A stretch of 64,000 nt of DNA, from positions 3,534,001 to 3,598,000 of the forward strand of contig NZ_QYUQ01000002.1 in assembly GCF_003590835.1 (NCBI RefSeq), written 5' to 3'. Below the pieces are notes generated by a model that was not told where the DNA came from, did no database searches, and worked only from the letters and a program-made list of their open reading frames with translations. Shown one piece after another: positions 44,780-54,432 of the stretch (its first letter is position 1; each line of letters begins with the position of its first letter). Source of the DNA: Noviherbaspirillum sedimenti (GTDB lineage Bacteria > Pseudomonadota > Gammaproteobacteria > Burkholderiales > Burkholderiaceae_D). The translations under genes and the position numbers were made by a program.

Positions 44780-45784
44780 ATGCGTCAGCATATTGCTTTG
44801 TCTTGCCAATCAATGCCGGTGCTGTGGCCGGGCATTCTCACTGCCATCACAATCGCGCTGGCGGCTACTTTCATCGCCGAGCATCAGGGCGGCCCGCAAC
44901 TGCTGTATGCACTATTCTTCGGCATGGCTTTCAATTTCGCCGCCAATGGCGAAAAGATCAAGCCCGGCATCGACTTCGCTTCACGCCAGATCCTGCGCTT
45001 CGGCGTAGCCTTGCTGGGCGCGCGCATCACGCTCGAGCAAATTGCCACGCTCGGTGGCGGCTCGGTCTTGCTGGTGATCGCCGGCGTGGTACTGACGATC
45101 CTGTTCGGCATATTGCTCGGACGCGTGTTGAAGCGTCCGCTCGTGGAAGGCATCGTCGCAGGCGGCGCGGTGGCAATTTGCGGCGCGTCCGCCGCGCTGG
45201 CAATCTCGGCGGTATTGCCACGCAACGAGGAAAACCAGCGTTTCACCTTGTTTACCGTGGTGGGTGTGACGACGCTCTCTACCATCGCCATGATCGCCTA
45301 TCCCGCGGTGGCACGCTTTCTGGGATTGGATGCCAATGCATCCGCCGTTTTTCTCGGCGGCACCATTCACGACGTAGCGCAAGTGGTGGCAGCGGGTTAC
45401 CTGATTTCTCCCGAGGTCGGCGATGCCGCCACCTTCGTCAAGCTGCTGCGGGTCGGCATGCTGTTGCCGGTGGTCGCCTGTATTGCCCTGTTGTTTCGCA
45501 AGCAGGGTGGCGGCCAAGGCGACAAGCCGCCGGTCTTGCCGATGTTTCTGGTCGGCTTTGCCGTCCTCATGCTGGTCAACAGTGCCGGCTGGATTCCGCA
45601 CCAGGTCAGCGCAGGTTTTTCCAACTTGTCGCGTTGGTGTCTGGTGGTGGCAATTTCCGCGCTGGGCGTCAAGACATCCTTTCAACAACTGGCCAAGCTG
45701 GGCTGGCGCCCAGTAGCGATGCTGGTGATCAATACCGTGTTTCTGGCAGTGCTGATTCTCTGTGGGCTGATGCTGTTGCGTTAA
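44780..45784 (+). CDS. YeiH-family putative sulfate exporter
   Basis: A 334-aa inner-membrane protein with about ten helices, matching the YeiH/UPF0324 family (conserved L-R-F-G-V-A-L-L-G-A-R-I, G-G-A-V-A-I-C-G-A-S-A-A-L-A and G-G-T-I-H-D-V-A-Q-V-V). Members are annotated as sulfate or sulfonate exporters with little experimental support. The ATG at 44780 starts the conserved region; the frame is open from 44720. It follows the MMPL gene by 68 bp on the same strand and may be cotranscribed, although its role in that system is unclear. Confidence 0.9.
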   Translation: MRQHIALSCQSMPVLWPGILTAITIALAATFIAEHQGGPQLLYALFFGMAFNFAANGEKIKPGIDFASRQILRFGVALLGARITLEQIATLGGGSVLLVIAGVVLTILFGILLGRVLKRPLVEGIVAGGAVAICGASAALAISAVLPRNEENQRFTLFTVVGVTTLSTIAMIAYPAVARFLGLDANASAVFLGGTIHDVAQVVAAGYLISPEVGDAATFVKLLRVGMLLPVVACIALLFRKQGGGQGDKPPVLPMFLVGFAVLMLVNSAGWIPHQVSAGFSNLSRWCLVVAISALGVKTSFQQLAKLGWRPVAMLVINTVFLAVLILCGLMLLR

Positions 45785-45836
45785 TGCCCTCCTGGTCGTC
45801 GTAAAAAACTTTTAATTATTAGTGAGGAGATACTCC

Positions 45837-47489
45837 ATGTCGCAATATCCAAAGAGCCCCATGATGGGCCAAATGATGAGCCAGCCTTTGCTCATTTCCA
45901 CCATTATTCAATTCGCGGATCGCAATTTCGCCGATACGGAAATCGTCTCGCGCCGCGCCGAGGGCGATATTCATCGTTACACTTATCGCGACTGCCACAA
46001 GCGCGCGCGCCAGATGGCCAATGCGCTCTCGAACCTTGGCGTGAAAATGGGCGACCGCGTCGCGACTCTGGCCTGGAACGGCTATCGCCACCTGGAACTT
46101 TATTATGCGATTTCCGGTTCCGGCGCCGTCATGCACACCATCAATCCGCGTCTGCATCCGGACCAGATCGCCTATATCGTCAATCATGCGGAAGACCAAT
46201 ACCTGTTTTTTGACATCACCTTTTTGCCGCTGGTCGAGGGGTTCGCCGCGCAGTGCAAGGCGACTAAAGGTTTTGTCATGATGTGCGGCCGCGACCGCAT
46301 GCCGGCCGAGAGCAAGATTCCCAATCTGATGTGCTACGAAGACTTGGTAGAGCAAAGCTCGGATCAGTATGAATGGCCGCTGTTCGACGAAAACTCCGCT
46401 TCCAGCCTGTGCTATACGTCCGGCACGACCGGCAATCCGAAAGGCGTGCTGTACTCGCACCGTTCGACCTTGCTGCATTCCTTTAGCGCGCTCATGCCCG
46501 ACGCGATCACCTTTTCGTCGCGCGATGTGGTCGTGCCGGTAGTGCCGATGTTCCACGTCAATGCCTGGGGCTTGCCATACTCGGCACCCATGACTGGCGC
46601 CAAGCTGGTTTTTCCGGGACCGGCTCTTGACGGCAAGTCGCTGTATGAATTGTTCGAACAGGAGCAGGTGACGTATGCGGCCGGCGTGCCGACGATCTGG
46701 CTCGGTTTGCTCAACCATGTCGGCCAGAACAACCTGAAATTCTCCAGCTTCAAGCGCACCATCATCGGCGGTTCCACTTGCCCGCCGGCGATGATGAAAA
46801 CCTTCCAGCAACAGTACAACGTGGAAGTCGTGCATGGCTGGGGTATGACGGAACTGTCGCCGCTGGGTGCGGCATGCACGCTGCAACGCAAGCACCTGAA
46901 CTTGCCGGAAGAGCAGAAGCAGGCAATTCTGGAAAGGCAGGGGCGCGCGATATTTGGCATCGACATGAAGATTGTCGACGACGCCGGCCTCGAATTGCCG
47001 TGGGATGGCAAAACCTTCGGCAATCTCCTGGTCAAGGGGTCGTGGGTCGTTTCCAGCTATTTCAGGAGCGACAGCGGCGATGTGCTGCAGGATGGCTGGT
47101 TCCCGACCGGCGACGTGGCCACCATCACGGCGGATGGCTACATGCAGATCACTGACCGCAGCAAGGATGTGATCAAGTCCGGCGGCGAGTGGATCGGCTC
47201 GATCGACCTGGAAAATATCGCGATGGCGCATCCGGCGGTGCAGCAGGTGGCGTGTATCGGCGTATCCCATCCGAAGTGGGACGAACGTCCGCTGCTGGTG
47301 GTAGTGAAGAAGCCCGGTGCAGACGTCAGCAAGGAAGAACTGATCAAGTTCTATGATGGTAAAATCGCCAAATGGTGGACGCCGGACGATGTCACTTTCG
47401 TTGAAGCGCTGCCAATCGGCGCCACCGGGAAAATCCTGAAGAACAAGATTCGTGAGCAATTCCACGACTACAAGCTGCCGACTGCATGA
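45837..47489 (+). CDS. Acyl-CoA synthetase (AMP-forming)
   Basis: A 550-aa ligase that activates a fatty or medium-chain acid to its CoA ester through an acyl-adenylate. Motifs: P-loop Y-T-S-G-T-T-G-N-P-K-G, W-G-M-T-E-L-S-P, G-W-F-P-T-G-D-V, and the C-terminal catalytic Lys in G-A-T-G-K-I-L-K-N-K. The ATG at 45837 follows GTGAGGAGA. It resembles the long/medium-chain ligases used in beta-oxidation. It is followed by a terminator at 47513-47546, closing the unit before pyruvate carboxylase. Confidence 0.95.
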   Translation: MSQYPKSPMMGQMMSQPLLISTIIQFADRNFADTEIVSRRAEGDIHRYTYRDCHKRARQMANALSNLGVKMGDRVATLAWNGYRHLELYYAISGSGAVMHTINPRLHPDQIAYIVNHAEDQYLFFDITFLPLVEGFAAQCKATKGFVMMCGRDRMPAESKIPNLMCYEDLVEQSSDQYEWPLFDENSASSLCYTSGTTGNPKGVLYSHRSTLLHSFSALMPDAITFSSRDVVVPVVPMFHVNAWGLPYSAPMTGAKLVFPGPALDGKSLYELFEQEQVTYAAGVPTIWLGLLNHVGQNNLKFSSFKRTIIGGSTCPPAMMKTFQQQYNVEVVHGWGMTELSPLGAACTLQRKHLNLPEEQKQAILERQGRAIFGIDMKIVDDAGLELPWDGKTFGNLLVKGSWVVSSYFRSDSGDVLQDGWFPTGDVATITADGYMQITDRSKDVIKSGGEWIGSIDLENIAMAHPAVQQVACIGVSHPKWDERPLLVVVKKPGADVSKEELIKFYDGKIAKWWTPDDVTFVEALPIGATGKILKNKIREQFHDYKLPTA

Positions 47490-47512
47490 TTCAGGCTAAA
47501 CCCGTGTAACGG

Positions 47513-47546
47513 CCGCCGCAAGCGTGATCCACTGGCGGCGGTTTTT
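47513..47546 (+). terminator. Rho-independent terminator after the acyl-CoA synthetase gene
   Basis: CCGCCGC (47513-47519) pairs with GCGGCGG (47535-47541) around a 15-nt loop and is followed by five T residues. Confidence 0.75.
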
Positions 47547-47570
47547 CCATTTTTATTTTGTTCAAAAGAC

Positions 47571-50500
47571 ATGCGCAAGATTCAAAAAATACTGGTTGCC
47601 AACCGTTCCGAAATCGCCATCCGTGTCATGCGCGCCGCCGCCGAGCTCGGCATCCGCACGGTGGCCATTTACGCCGCCGAAGACCGCTTCGCGCTGCACC
47701 GCTTCAAGGCCGATGAAAGCTATCTGGTGGGGGAGGGCAAGAAACCGATTGCCGCCTATCTGGATATCGACGACATCATCCGCATCGCCAAGGAAGCGGG
47801 CGTGGATGCGATCCACCCCGGATACGGCTTCCTCTCGGAAAACCCCGATTTCGCCGAAGCCTGCGCCAGGAACGGCATCGTGTTCATCGGCCCTACGCCG
47901 GAAGTCATGCGCACCCTCGGCAACAAGGTCGCCGCGCGTAATGCTGCGGTGTCGGCCGGCGTGCCGGTCATGCCTGCCACGCCGGCCTTGCCGCACGATA
48001 TTGAACAAGCGAAGAAGCTGGCCGCCAACATCGGCTACCCGCTGATGTTGAAAGCCAGCTGGGGCGGCGGCGGCCGTGGCATGCGCGTGATCGAATCCGA
48101 AGCCGAGCTGCCGGGCCAGCTGGAAGTGGCGCGCCGCGAAGCGGCCGCCGCCTTCGGCAACGACGAGATGTACCTGGAAAAGCTGGTGCGCCGCGCGCGC
48201 CACGTCGAGGTGCAGCTGATGGGCGACACCCACGGCAACCTGGTGCATTTGTTCGAGCGCGACTGCTCGGTGCAGCGGCGCAACCAGAAAGTGGTGGAGC
48301 GCGCGCCCGCGCCCTACCTGGACGACCAATCACGCGCCGAACTGTGCGACGCCGCCCTGCGCCTGGGCCGCGCCGTTAATTACACCCACGCCGGCACCGT
48401 CGAATTCCTGATGGATGCCGACACCAACCAGTTTTATTTCATCGAGGTCAACCCGCGCATCCAGGTCGAGCATACGGTCACCGAGCAGGTGACCGGGATC
48501 GACATCGTCAAGGCCCAGATCCGCGTTTCCGAAGGCATGCAGATCGGCGACAAGGATGCCCAGGGTGCCGGCATCCCGGTGCAGGCCGATATCCATCTGA
48601 ACGGCCACGCGCTGCAATGCCGGGTCACCACCGAAGACCCGGAAAACAGCTTCACCCCCGACTACGGGCGCCTGACCGCTTACCGCAGCGCTTCCGGATT
48701 CGGCATTCGCCTGGATGGCGGCACCGCCTATTCGGGCGCGGTGATCACCCCGTACTACGATTCCCTGCTGGTCAAAGTCACCGCCTGGGCACCGACTTCG
48801 AGCGAGGCGATTTCGCGCATGGACCGCGCGCTGCGCGAGTTCCGTATCCGCGGCGTCTCGACCAACCTGCCATTCCTGGAAAATGTCATCAACCATGACT
48901 TGTTCAAGAGCGGCCAGTGCATCACCCGTTTCATCGACACCACGCCGGAACTGTTCCGCTTCGCCAAGAAGCGTGACCGCGCCACCCGCCTGCTGCGCTT
49001 CGTCGGTGAAGTGGCGGTCAACGGCAACCCGGAAATGAAGGGCCGCAAAGGAATCGACGGTGTGCTGACCGCGCCCATCCTGCCGCCGCTGAGCCGTGCC
49101 GCGCCGATCGTGCCGGGCTCGCGCGACACCCTCAAGCTGCTGGGCGCCGAGAAATTCTCGCAATGGATGAAAGAGCAGAAGCAGGTGCTGTTGACCGACA
49201 CCACCATGCGCGACGCCCACCAGTCGTTGTTCGCCACCCGCATGCGCACCGCCGACATGCTGGCCATCGCCCCATACTATGCGCGCATGCTGCCCAACCT
49301 GTTCTCGATGGAATGCTGGGGCGGCGCCACTTTCGACGTTTCGATGCGCTTCCTGAAGGAAGACCCCTGGGAGCGTCTGGCGCAGCTGCGCGAAGCCGTG
49401 CCCAACATCCTGTTCCAGATGCTCTTGCGTGCATCGAACGCGGTCGGCTATACCAATTATGCCGATAACGTCGTCAAGCACTTCGTGCAGCAGGCGGCAA
49501 AAGGCGGCGTCGACCTGTTCCGCGTGTTCGACTCGCTCAACTGGGTCGAGAACATGCGCGTGGCGATCGATGCGGTGCGCGACACCGGCGCCCTGTGCGA
49601 AGGCGCGATCTGCTACACCGGCGACCCGTTCGACCCGGCGCGTTCCAAGTACAGCCTGCAGTATTACGTCAAGATGGCCAAGGATCTGGAACGCGCCGGC
49701 GTCAATATCCTGGCGATCAAGGACATGGCCGGCGTGTGCAAGCCGCAGGCTGCGCGCGCCCTGGTCAAGGCGCTGAAGGAAGAGGTCGGCCTGCCGATCC
49801 ATTTCCATACCCACGACACCAGCGGCATCTCCGCCGCCTCGATGCTGGCGGCGGTCGAAGCCGGCTGTGACGCCGTCGACGGCGCCATGGACGCCATGAG
49901 CGGCCTGACCTCGCAGCCGAACCTGGGTTCGATGGCCGCAGCGCTGAGCCACACCGAGCGCGACCCGCAGCTGGACAAGCAGGCGCTGTTCGCCATCTCC
50001 CAGTACTGGGAAGGCGTGCGCCGCCAGTACGCGCCGTTCGAAGCCGACATGCGCTCGGGCACCTCTGACGTCTATCGCCACGAGATGCCCGGCGGCCAGT
50101 ACACTAACCTGCGCGAGCAGGCCCGGTCGATGGGTATCGAGCATCGCTGGACCGAAGTGGCGCAAGCCTATGCCGACGTCAACCAGCTGTTCGGCGATAT
50201 CGTCAAGGTCACGCCGACCTCGAAAGTGGTGGGCGACATGGCGCTGTTCATGGTCGCCAACGACCTGAGCCCGGACGACGTGAAAAACCCGGGCAAGACC
50301 GTCGCCTTCCCGGAATCGGTGATCTCGCTGTTCAAGGGCGAGCTCGGCTTTCCGCCGGACGGCTTCCCGAAGGAGCTGGAAAGCAAGGTCTTGAATGGCG
50401 AGGCGCCGATGCAGGGCCGGCCGGGCGCGAACCTGCCGCCGGTCGATTTCGCCCAGGCCCGCGCCGACGTCGAAAAAACCATCGGCCGCAGCGTCAGCGA

Positions 50501-51026
50501 GCAGGAGCTGGCCTCGTACCTGATGTACCCGAAAGTTTTCCGTGACTATGCGGAACACCGCCGTCAATTCGGCAACGTCAGCGTGCTGCCGACACCGGTC
50601 TTCTTCTACGGCCTGAAGGAAGGTCAGGAAATCTCGGTCGACATCGATCAGGGCAAGACCCTGGTGGTGCGCCTGCAGGGCCGTACAGACCTGGAAGAAG
50701 AAGGGCAGAGCAAGCTGTTCTTCGAGCTGAACGGTCAGCCGCGCGTGGTCCGCATCGACCGTGCCGGTGCGGCAAAGCAGGTCACGCACCCGCGCGCGCA
50801 AGAGGGCAATGCCAACCACATCGGCGCGCCGATGCCGGGCATGGTGGTGACCCTGGCGGTCAAGCCCGGCCAGAAGGTGAGCAAAGGCGACCCGCTGGTC
50901 TCGATCGAGGCGATGAAGATGGAAACCATGATCCGCGCCGAGCGCGATGCGGTGGTCAAGCACATCTATGTCAAGCCAGGAGCGGTGGTGGCGGCCAAAG
51001 ACTTGTTGTGCGAACTGGCGAATTGA
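47571..51026 (+). CDS. pyc: Pyruvate carboxylase, single polypeptide
   Basis: A 1151-aa biotin enzyme making oxaloacetate from pyruvate, bicarbonate and ATP, an anaplerotic step. Domains in order: biotin carboxylase (1-450; G-G-G-G-R-G-M-R in the ATP grasp and the conserved E-V-N-P-R-I-Q-V-E-H), the carboxyltransferase barrel (about 530-800; D-T-T-M-R-D-A-H-Q-S, with the metal-site Lys in A-I-K-D-M-A-G), the PYC/OADA domain, and a biotinyl domain with K1116 in A-M-K-M-E-T. Length and order are those of alpha4-type pyruvate carboxylase. It starts 24 bp after the terminator of the preceding unit, so it has its own promoter, which I could not pinpoint. Confidence 0.97.
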   Translation: MRKIQKILVANRSEIAIRVMRAAAELGIRTVAIYAAEDRFALHRFKADESYLVGEGKKPIAAYLDIDDIIRIAKEAGVDAIHPGYGFLSENPDFAEACARNGIVFIGPTPEVMRTLGNKVAARNAAVSAGVPVMPATPALPHDIEQAKKLAANIGYPLMLKASWGGGGRGMRVIESEAELPGQLEVARREAAAAFGNDEMYLEKLVRRARHVEVQLMGDTHGNLVHLFERDCSVQRRNQKVVERAPAPYLDDQSRAELCDAALRLGRAVNYTHAGTVEFLMDADTNQFYFIEVNPRIQVEHTVTEQVTGIDIVKAQIRVSEGMQIGDKDAQGAGIPVQADIHLNGHALQCRVTTEDPENSFTPDYGRLTAYRSASGFGIRLDGGTAYSGAVITPYYDSLLVKVTAWAPTSSEAISRMDRALREFRIRGVSTNLPFLENVINHDLFKSGQCITRFIDTTPELFRFAKKRDRATRLLRFVGEVAVNGNPEMKGRKGIDGVLTAPILPPLSRAAPIVPGSRDTLKLLGAEKFSQWMKEQKQVLLTDTTMRDAHQSLFATRMRTADMLAIAPYYARMLPNLFSMECWGGATFDVSMRFLKEDPWERLAQLREAVPNILFQMLLRASNAVGYTNYADNVVKHFVQQAAKGGVDLFRVFDSLNWVENMRVAIDAVRDTGALCEGAICYTGDPFDPARSKYSLQYYVKMAKDLERAGVNILAIKDMAGVCKPQAARALVKALKEEVGLPIHFHTHDTSGISAASMLAAVEAGCDAVDGAMDAMSGLTSQPNLGSMAAALSHTERDPQLDKQALFAISQYWEGVRRQYAPFEADMRSGTSDVYRHEMPGGQYTNLREQARSMGIEHRWTEVAQAYADVNQLFGDIVKVTPTSKVVGDMALFMVANDLSPDDVKNPGKTVAFPESVISLFKGELGFPPDGFPKELESKVLNGEAPMQGRPGANLPPVDFAQARADVEKTIGRSVSEQELASYLMYPKVFRDYAEHRRQFGNVSVLPTPVFFYGLKEGQEISVDIDQGKTLVVRLQGRTDLEEEGQSKLFFELNGQPRVVRIDRAGAAKQVTHPRAQEGNANHIGAPMPGMVVTLAVKPGQKVSKGDPLVSIEAMKMETMIRAERDAVVKHIYVKPGAVVAAKDLLCELAN

Positions 51027-51146
51027 ATGGGCGCTTTCGATGATTGTCGAAAGTGAGCCAAGCGCCGCGTGAAAAGCGGACGGTGGGACGTTATGCTATC
51101 CGGGGCGGCAAGCCGCTCAATGATGCGATTTATTAAGGATTTATTC

Positions 51147-52337
51147 ATGACAAGCAAGAAAGATGTAGTGATCGTCGGCGCGGTGCGTACCGCCATCGGC
51201 ACTTTTGGCGGCGCACTGAAGGACATGTCGGCCTGCGACTTGGGCGCGATCGTGGTGCGGGAAGCGTTTGCACGCGCCGGCGTCGAAGCGGCGCAGGCCG
51301 GGCAAATCGTTTTCGGCAACGTCATTCCCTGCGAACCGCGCGACATGTATGTCTCGCGTGTTGCCGGTATTACAGCCGGCATGGCCAAGGAATCCGCCGC
51401 GCTGAACGTGAATCGTCTGTGCGGCTCCGGTCTGCAGGCGATCGTCACGGCGGCCAACGCGATTCAGCTCGGCGACGCTGAAGTGGCGGTCGGCGGCGGC
51501 GTCGAAACCATGAGCCGTGCGCCTTATATTTTCCCGGCAGGACGCTGGGGCGTGCGCATGGGCGACAGCAAGATGGTCGACATGATGACCGGGGCACTGT
51601 CGGATCCTTTCGGCGCCGGGCACATGGGCATCACCGCCGAAAATGTGGCGCAGCAATTTGGCATCTCGCGTGAGGAACAGGATGCGTTCGCGCTGGAAAG
51701 TCAGCGGCGCGCCACCGCCGCGATTGCCGCCGGCCATTTCAAGTTGCAAATCGTGCCGGTCGAAATCGCCGGGCGCAAAGGCGTGACCTTGTTCGACACC
51801 GACGAGCACCCCAAGAGCGATACCACGCTGGAATCGCTGGCCAAGCTCAAGCCCGCATTCAAGAAGGAAGCCGGATCCGTCACCGCGGGCAATGCATCCG
51901 GACTGAATGACGGCGCGGCTGCCTGCGTGCTGATGGAAGCGGGTGCTGCGGAACGTGCTGGCCTGAAACCGCTGGCACGCCTGGTGTCATATGCCGTCGC
52001 CGGCGTCGACCCGGCGGTGATGGGAACCGGCCCGATCCCCGCCGTCAAGCTGGCGCTACAGCGCGCAGGCTTGACGCTTGCCGACATGCATGTGATCGAA
52101 TCCAATGAAGCATTCGCGGCGCAGTCGCTAGGGGTATGCAAGGGCCTCGACCTGGACCCGGCCCGCACCAATCCGAATGGCGGCGCTATTGCACTGGGCC
52201 ATCCGCTTGGCGCGAGCGGCGCGATCATTACCGTCAAATGCCTGTATGAACTGATTCGCACCGGCAAGCGTTATGGGCTGGCGACGATGTGCATCGGCGG
52301 CGGGCAGGGTATTGCCGCCGTCTTCGAACGCCTGTAA
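51147..52337 (+). CDS. Acetyl-CoA acetyltransferase (thiolase)
   Basis: A 396-aa thiolase condensing or cleaving acetoacetyl-CoA or longer 3-ketoacyl-CoA. Active-site residues: C92 in R-L-C-G-S-G-L-Q, His in G-H-P-L-G-A-S-G and the second Cys in C-I-G-G-G-Q-G. The ATG at 51147 follows AAGGAT and begins the conserved core; the frame is open from 51069. Sequence features fit the broad-specificity BktB/PhaA group. A 7-bp hairpin at 51034-51053 separates it from pyc. It could take the acetoacetate-level products of the BKACE enzyme, but this link is speculative. Confidence 0.94.
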   Translation: MTSKKDVVIVGAVRTAIGTFGGALKDMSACDLGAIVVREAFARAGVEAAQAGQIVFGNVIPCEPRDMYVSRVAGITAGMAKESAALNVNRLCGSGLQAIVTAANAIQLGDAEVAVGGGVETMSRAPYIFPAGRWGVRMGDSKMVDMMTGALSDPFGAGHMGITAENVAQQFGISREEQDAFALESQRRATAAIAAGHFKLQIVPVEIAGRKGVTLFDTDEHPKSDTTLESLAKLKPAFKKEAGSVTAGNASGLNDGAAACVLMEAGAAERAGLKPLARLVSYAVAGVDPAVMGTGPIPAVKLALQRAGLTLADMHVIESNEAFAAQSLGVCKGLDLDPARTNPNGGAIALGHPLGASGAIITVKCLYELIRTGKRYGLATMCIGGGQGIAAVFERL

Positions 52338-52371
52338 AACCAGACCGGCTGCCGCCGCGGCCGGCTTTCCT

Positions 52372-53925
52372 TCATCGATTTCCTCCGGGAGCGTCTTGCT
52401 GTTCGCGCAAGGCGCGTCGGTACTGGATCGCTTCTGCCACATGATCCTGACCGATGACCGCAGCGTCGCCCAGATCTGCGATCGTGCGCGCGACTTTCAA
52501 GACACGATGATAGGCGCGCGCCGACCAGTGCAGCCGTGTCATCGCGGTGCGCAGCAATTGTTCGGCAGCCGCATCGGGGCGACAATGGCGATCGATTTCC
52601 GCGGTGGACAGCACATGATTGGCCTTTTCCTGCCGCTGCAGCTGGCGCGCGAAAGCGCGCTCGACGCGTGCGGCGATGGTCTGCGAGCTTTCGCCAGCGG
52701 CTTCTTTGAGCAAGTCTTCCTGCGGCAATGACGCCACCTGGATTTGCAAGTCGATGCGATCCAGCAGCGGTCCGGAAATCCGGCTCTGGTAGCGCCCCAC
52801 CTGGTCAGGTGTGCATCGGCACTTGTTGGTGGCATGACTGAGATAGCCGCAAGGACAGGGATTCATCGCCGCCACCAGTTGGAAACGCGCCGGAAAATCG
52901 GCTTGGCGCGCCGCCCGGGAAATCGTGATGCGGCCGGACTCCAGCGGCTCGCGCAAGACTTCCAGGACGCGGCGGTCGAATTCCGGCAATTCATCCAGAA
53001 ACAGCACACCGCGGTGGGCCAATGAAATTTCACCGGGGCGCGGGTTGCCGCCGCCGCCCACCAAGGCTACGCCCGAAGCGGTATGGTGCGGCGCGCGAAA
53101 CGGTCGCGCTTTCCAGTTGGCAGCGGTGAATACGCCGGTCAGCGATCGCACCGCGGCCGACTCCAGCGCTTCCTCGTCGGACATCGGCGGCAAAATGCCG
53201 GGGAAACGCGCTGCCAGCATCGATTTGCCGGTGCCGGGCGGTCCCACCATGAGGATACTGTGGCCGCCGGCGGCAGCCACTTCCAGCGCCCGCTTGGCAT
53301 GCAACTGGCCCTTGACCTCGGTGAAGTCCGGATAGCGCGGTATGGCCGTCTGAGTCGCCGCTGCGGCCTGATGGCGCGTCAAGCGGTCTTCGCCTTGCGG
53401 CGCAGCGAAGTGGGCGCATACCTGCTGCAGCGTGGTGGCCGGAAGAATGGCCGCGTCCATCACCAGGGCGGCTTCGTCGGCGTTGGCCTGCGGCAGGATG
53501 AAGGCGCGCTGGCGACCGGCGGCGGCGCCGCTGTTGCGCATGGCGTAAGTCATCGCCAGTGCGCCGCGGATCGGCCGCAATTCGCCCGACAGCGAGAGTT
53601 CGCCGGCAAATTCATAGCGGTCCAGTTCATGCGCGGGAATTTGTCCGGATGCGGCCAGGATGCCGAGGGCGATCGGCAAGTCGAAGCGGCCGGATTCCTT
53701 GGGCAGGTCGGCAGGCGCCAGGTTGACGGTGATGCGCCGTGCGGGGAAGTCGAAGCGGCCGTTTTGCAGGGCCGCGCGCACGCGATCGCGGGCTTCCTTC
53801 ACCTCGGTATCGGGCAGGCCAACAATGGTAAACGCGGGCAAGCCATTGGCCAGATGTACCTCGACCGTCACTTCCTGCGCCTGCATGCCGGTCAGTGCGC
53901 GACTTTTCAGGACGGCCAAGCTCAT
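52372..53925 (-). CDS. comM: ComM/YifB-family Mg-chelatase-like AAA ATPase
   Basis: A 517-aa AAA+ protein of the ComM family, the hexameric helicase that promotes branch migration during natural transformation. The N-terminal Lon-protease-like domain (1-170) precedes Walker A G-P-P-G-T-G-K-S and Walker B G-V-L-F-L-D-E-L-P-E-F; a C-terminal Mg-chelatase domain (about 400-500) has the C-P-C-G-Y and C-R-C-T zinc-like cysteines before it. It is convergent with the thiolase gene, 34 bp apart. The window shows no other competence genes. Confidence 0.95.
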   Translation of the reverse strand: MSLAVLKSRALTGMQAQEVTVEVHLANGLPAFTIVGLPDTEVKEARDRVRAALQNGRFDFPARRITVNLAPADLPKESGRFDLPIALGILAASGQIPAHELDRYEFAGELSLSGELRPIRGALAMTYAMRNSGAAAGRQRAFILPQANADEAALVMDAAILPATTLQQVCAHFAAPQGEDRLTRHQAAAATQTAIPRYPDFTEVKGQLHAKRALEVAAAGGHSILMVGPPGTGKSMLAARFPGILPPMSDEEALESAAVRSLTGVFTAANWKARPFRAPHHTASGVALVGGGGNPRPGEISLAHRGVLFLDELPEFDRRVLEVLREPLESGRITISRAARQADFPARFQLVAAMNPCPCGYLSHATNKCRCTPDQVGRYQSRISGPLLDRIDLQIQVASLPQEDLLKEAAGESSQTIAARVERAFARQLQRQEKANHVLSTAEIDRHCRPDAAAEQLLRTAMTRLHWSARAYHRVLKVARTIADLGDAAVIGQDHVAEAIQYRRALREQQDAPGGNR

Positions 53926-54013
53926 TGCATGCCTTTTTCTTATCTAATTGAAAGAAGGCAAGCTTACCCCGGCGATCCCGGCCGGACTTTGCCGCACATC
54001 AGGCTGGCTCAGG

Positions 54014-54376
54014 CTAGTGCGATTTTGTGGTTTTGTGGTGTTCCAGCTGAAAAATGACCGCCTTGACAATGGCAACCATGACGGCCCGGTCCTTGCTCGG
54101 ATGGTCGGCAAAGGGGACCACGATATCGCCTATTTGCACGCATTTGCCATGCGCCTGTTCCGCTTCCCTGGGGAAGGCGAGTGCCAGGGCGTATTCGGCC
54201 AGCAGCGGCCCGCAGGCCTTCCAGTCGCGTGTCCATTTTGGCAATGCCTTGTTGCCATTCCACAAAGTGCCGGCACTTTCATAGAACTCTTCGACATTGT
54301 GATGGCCCAGCAATTGCGCCAGATGCCGCTCCTTGGCTACACAACTGCGGAAATATTCTTCATCGCTCATGCGCAT
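54014..54376 (-). CDS. Hypothetical protein, DUF2591/phage ABA-sandwich-like
   Basis: A 120-aa protein I do not recognise with certainty. The stretch W-T-R-D-W-K-A-C-G-P-L-L-A-E-Y resembles the T-D-W-A-x-A-G-P-L motif of small phage-derived DUF2591/ABA-sandwich proteins. No signal peptide or membrane segment is seen. Residues E-E-F-Y-E-S-A-G-T-L-W-N-G-N give the only other distinctive part. It stands alone between comM and an alpha/beta hydrolase; similar base composition to the neighbours gives no sign of recent transfer. The ORF end is near a histidine-rich tail (H-H-K-T-T-K-S-H). Confidence 0.55.
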   Translation of the reverse strand: MRMSDEEYFRSCVAKERHLAQLLGHHNVEEFYESAGTLWNGNKALPKWTRDWKACGPLLAEYALALAFPREAEQAHGKCVQIGDIVVPFADHPSKDRAVMVAIVKAVIFQLEHHKTTKSH

Positions 54377-54432
54377 GATGGAACCCCCTTGAAGAAACGC
54401 GTGGCAGGAAGGTACAGCGGATGGTGAAACAA

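Noticed and set aside
48330..50963. 877-aa open frame on the minus strand
   Set aside because: Shadow of the pyruvate carboxylase gene, with no recognisable domain; likewise the 653-aa frame opposite metH.
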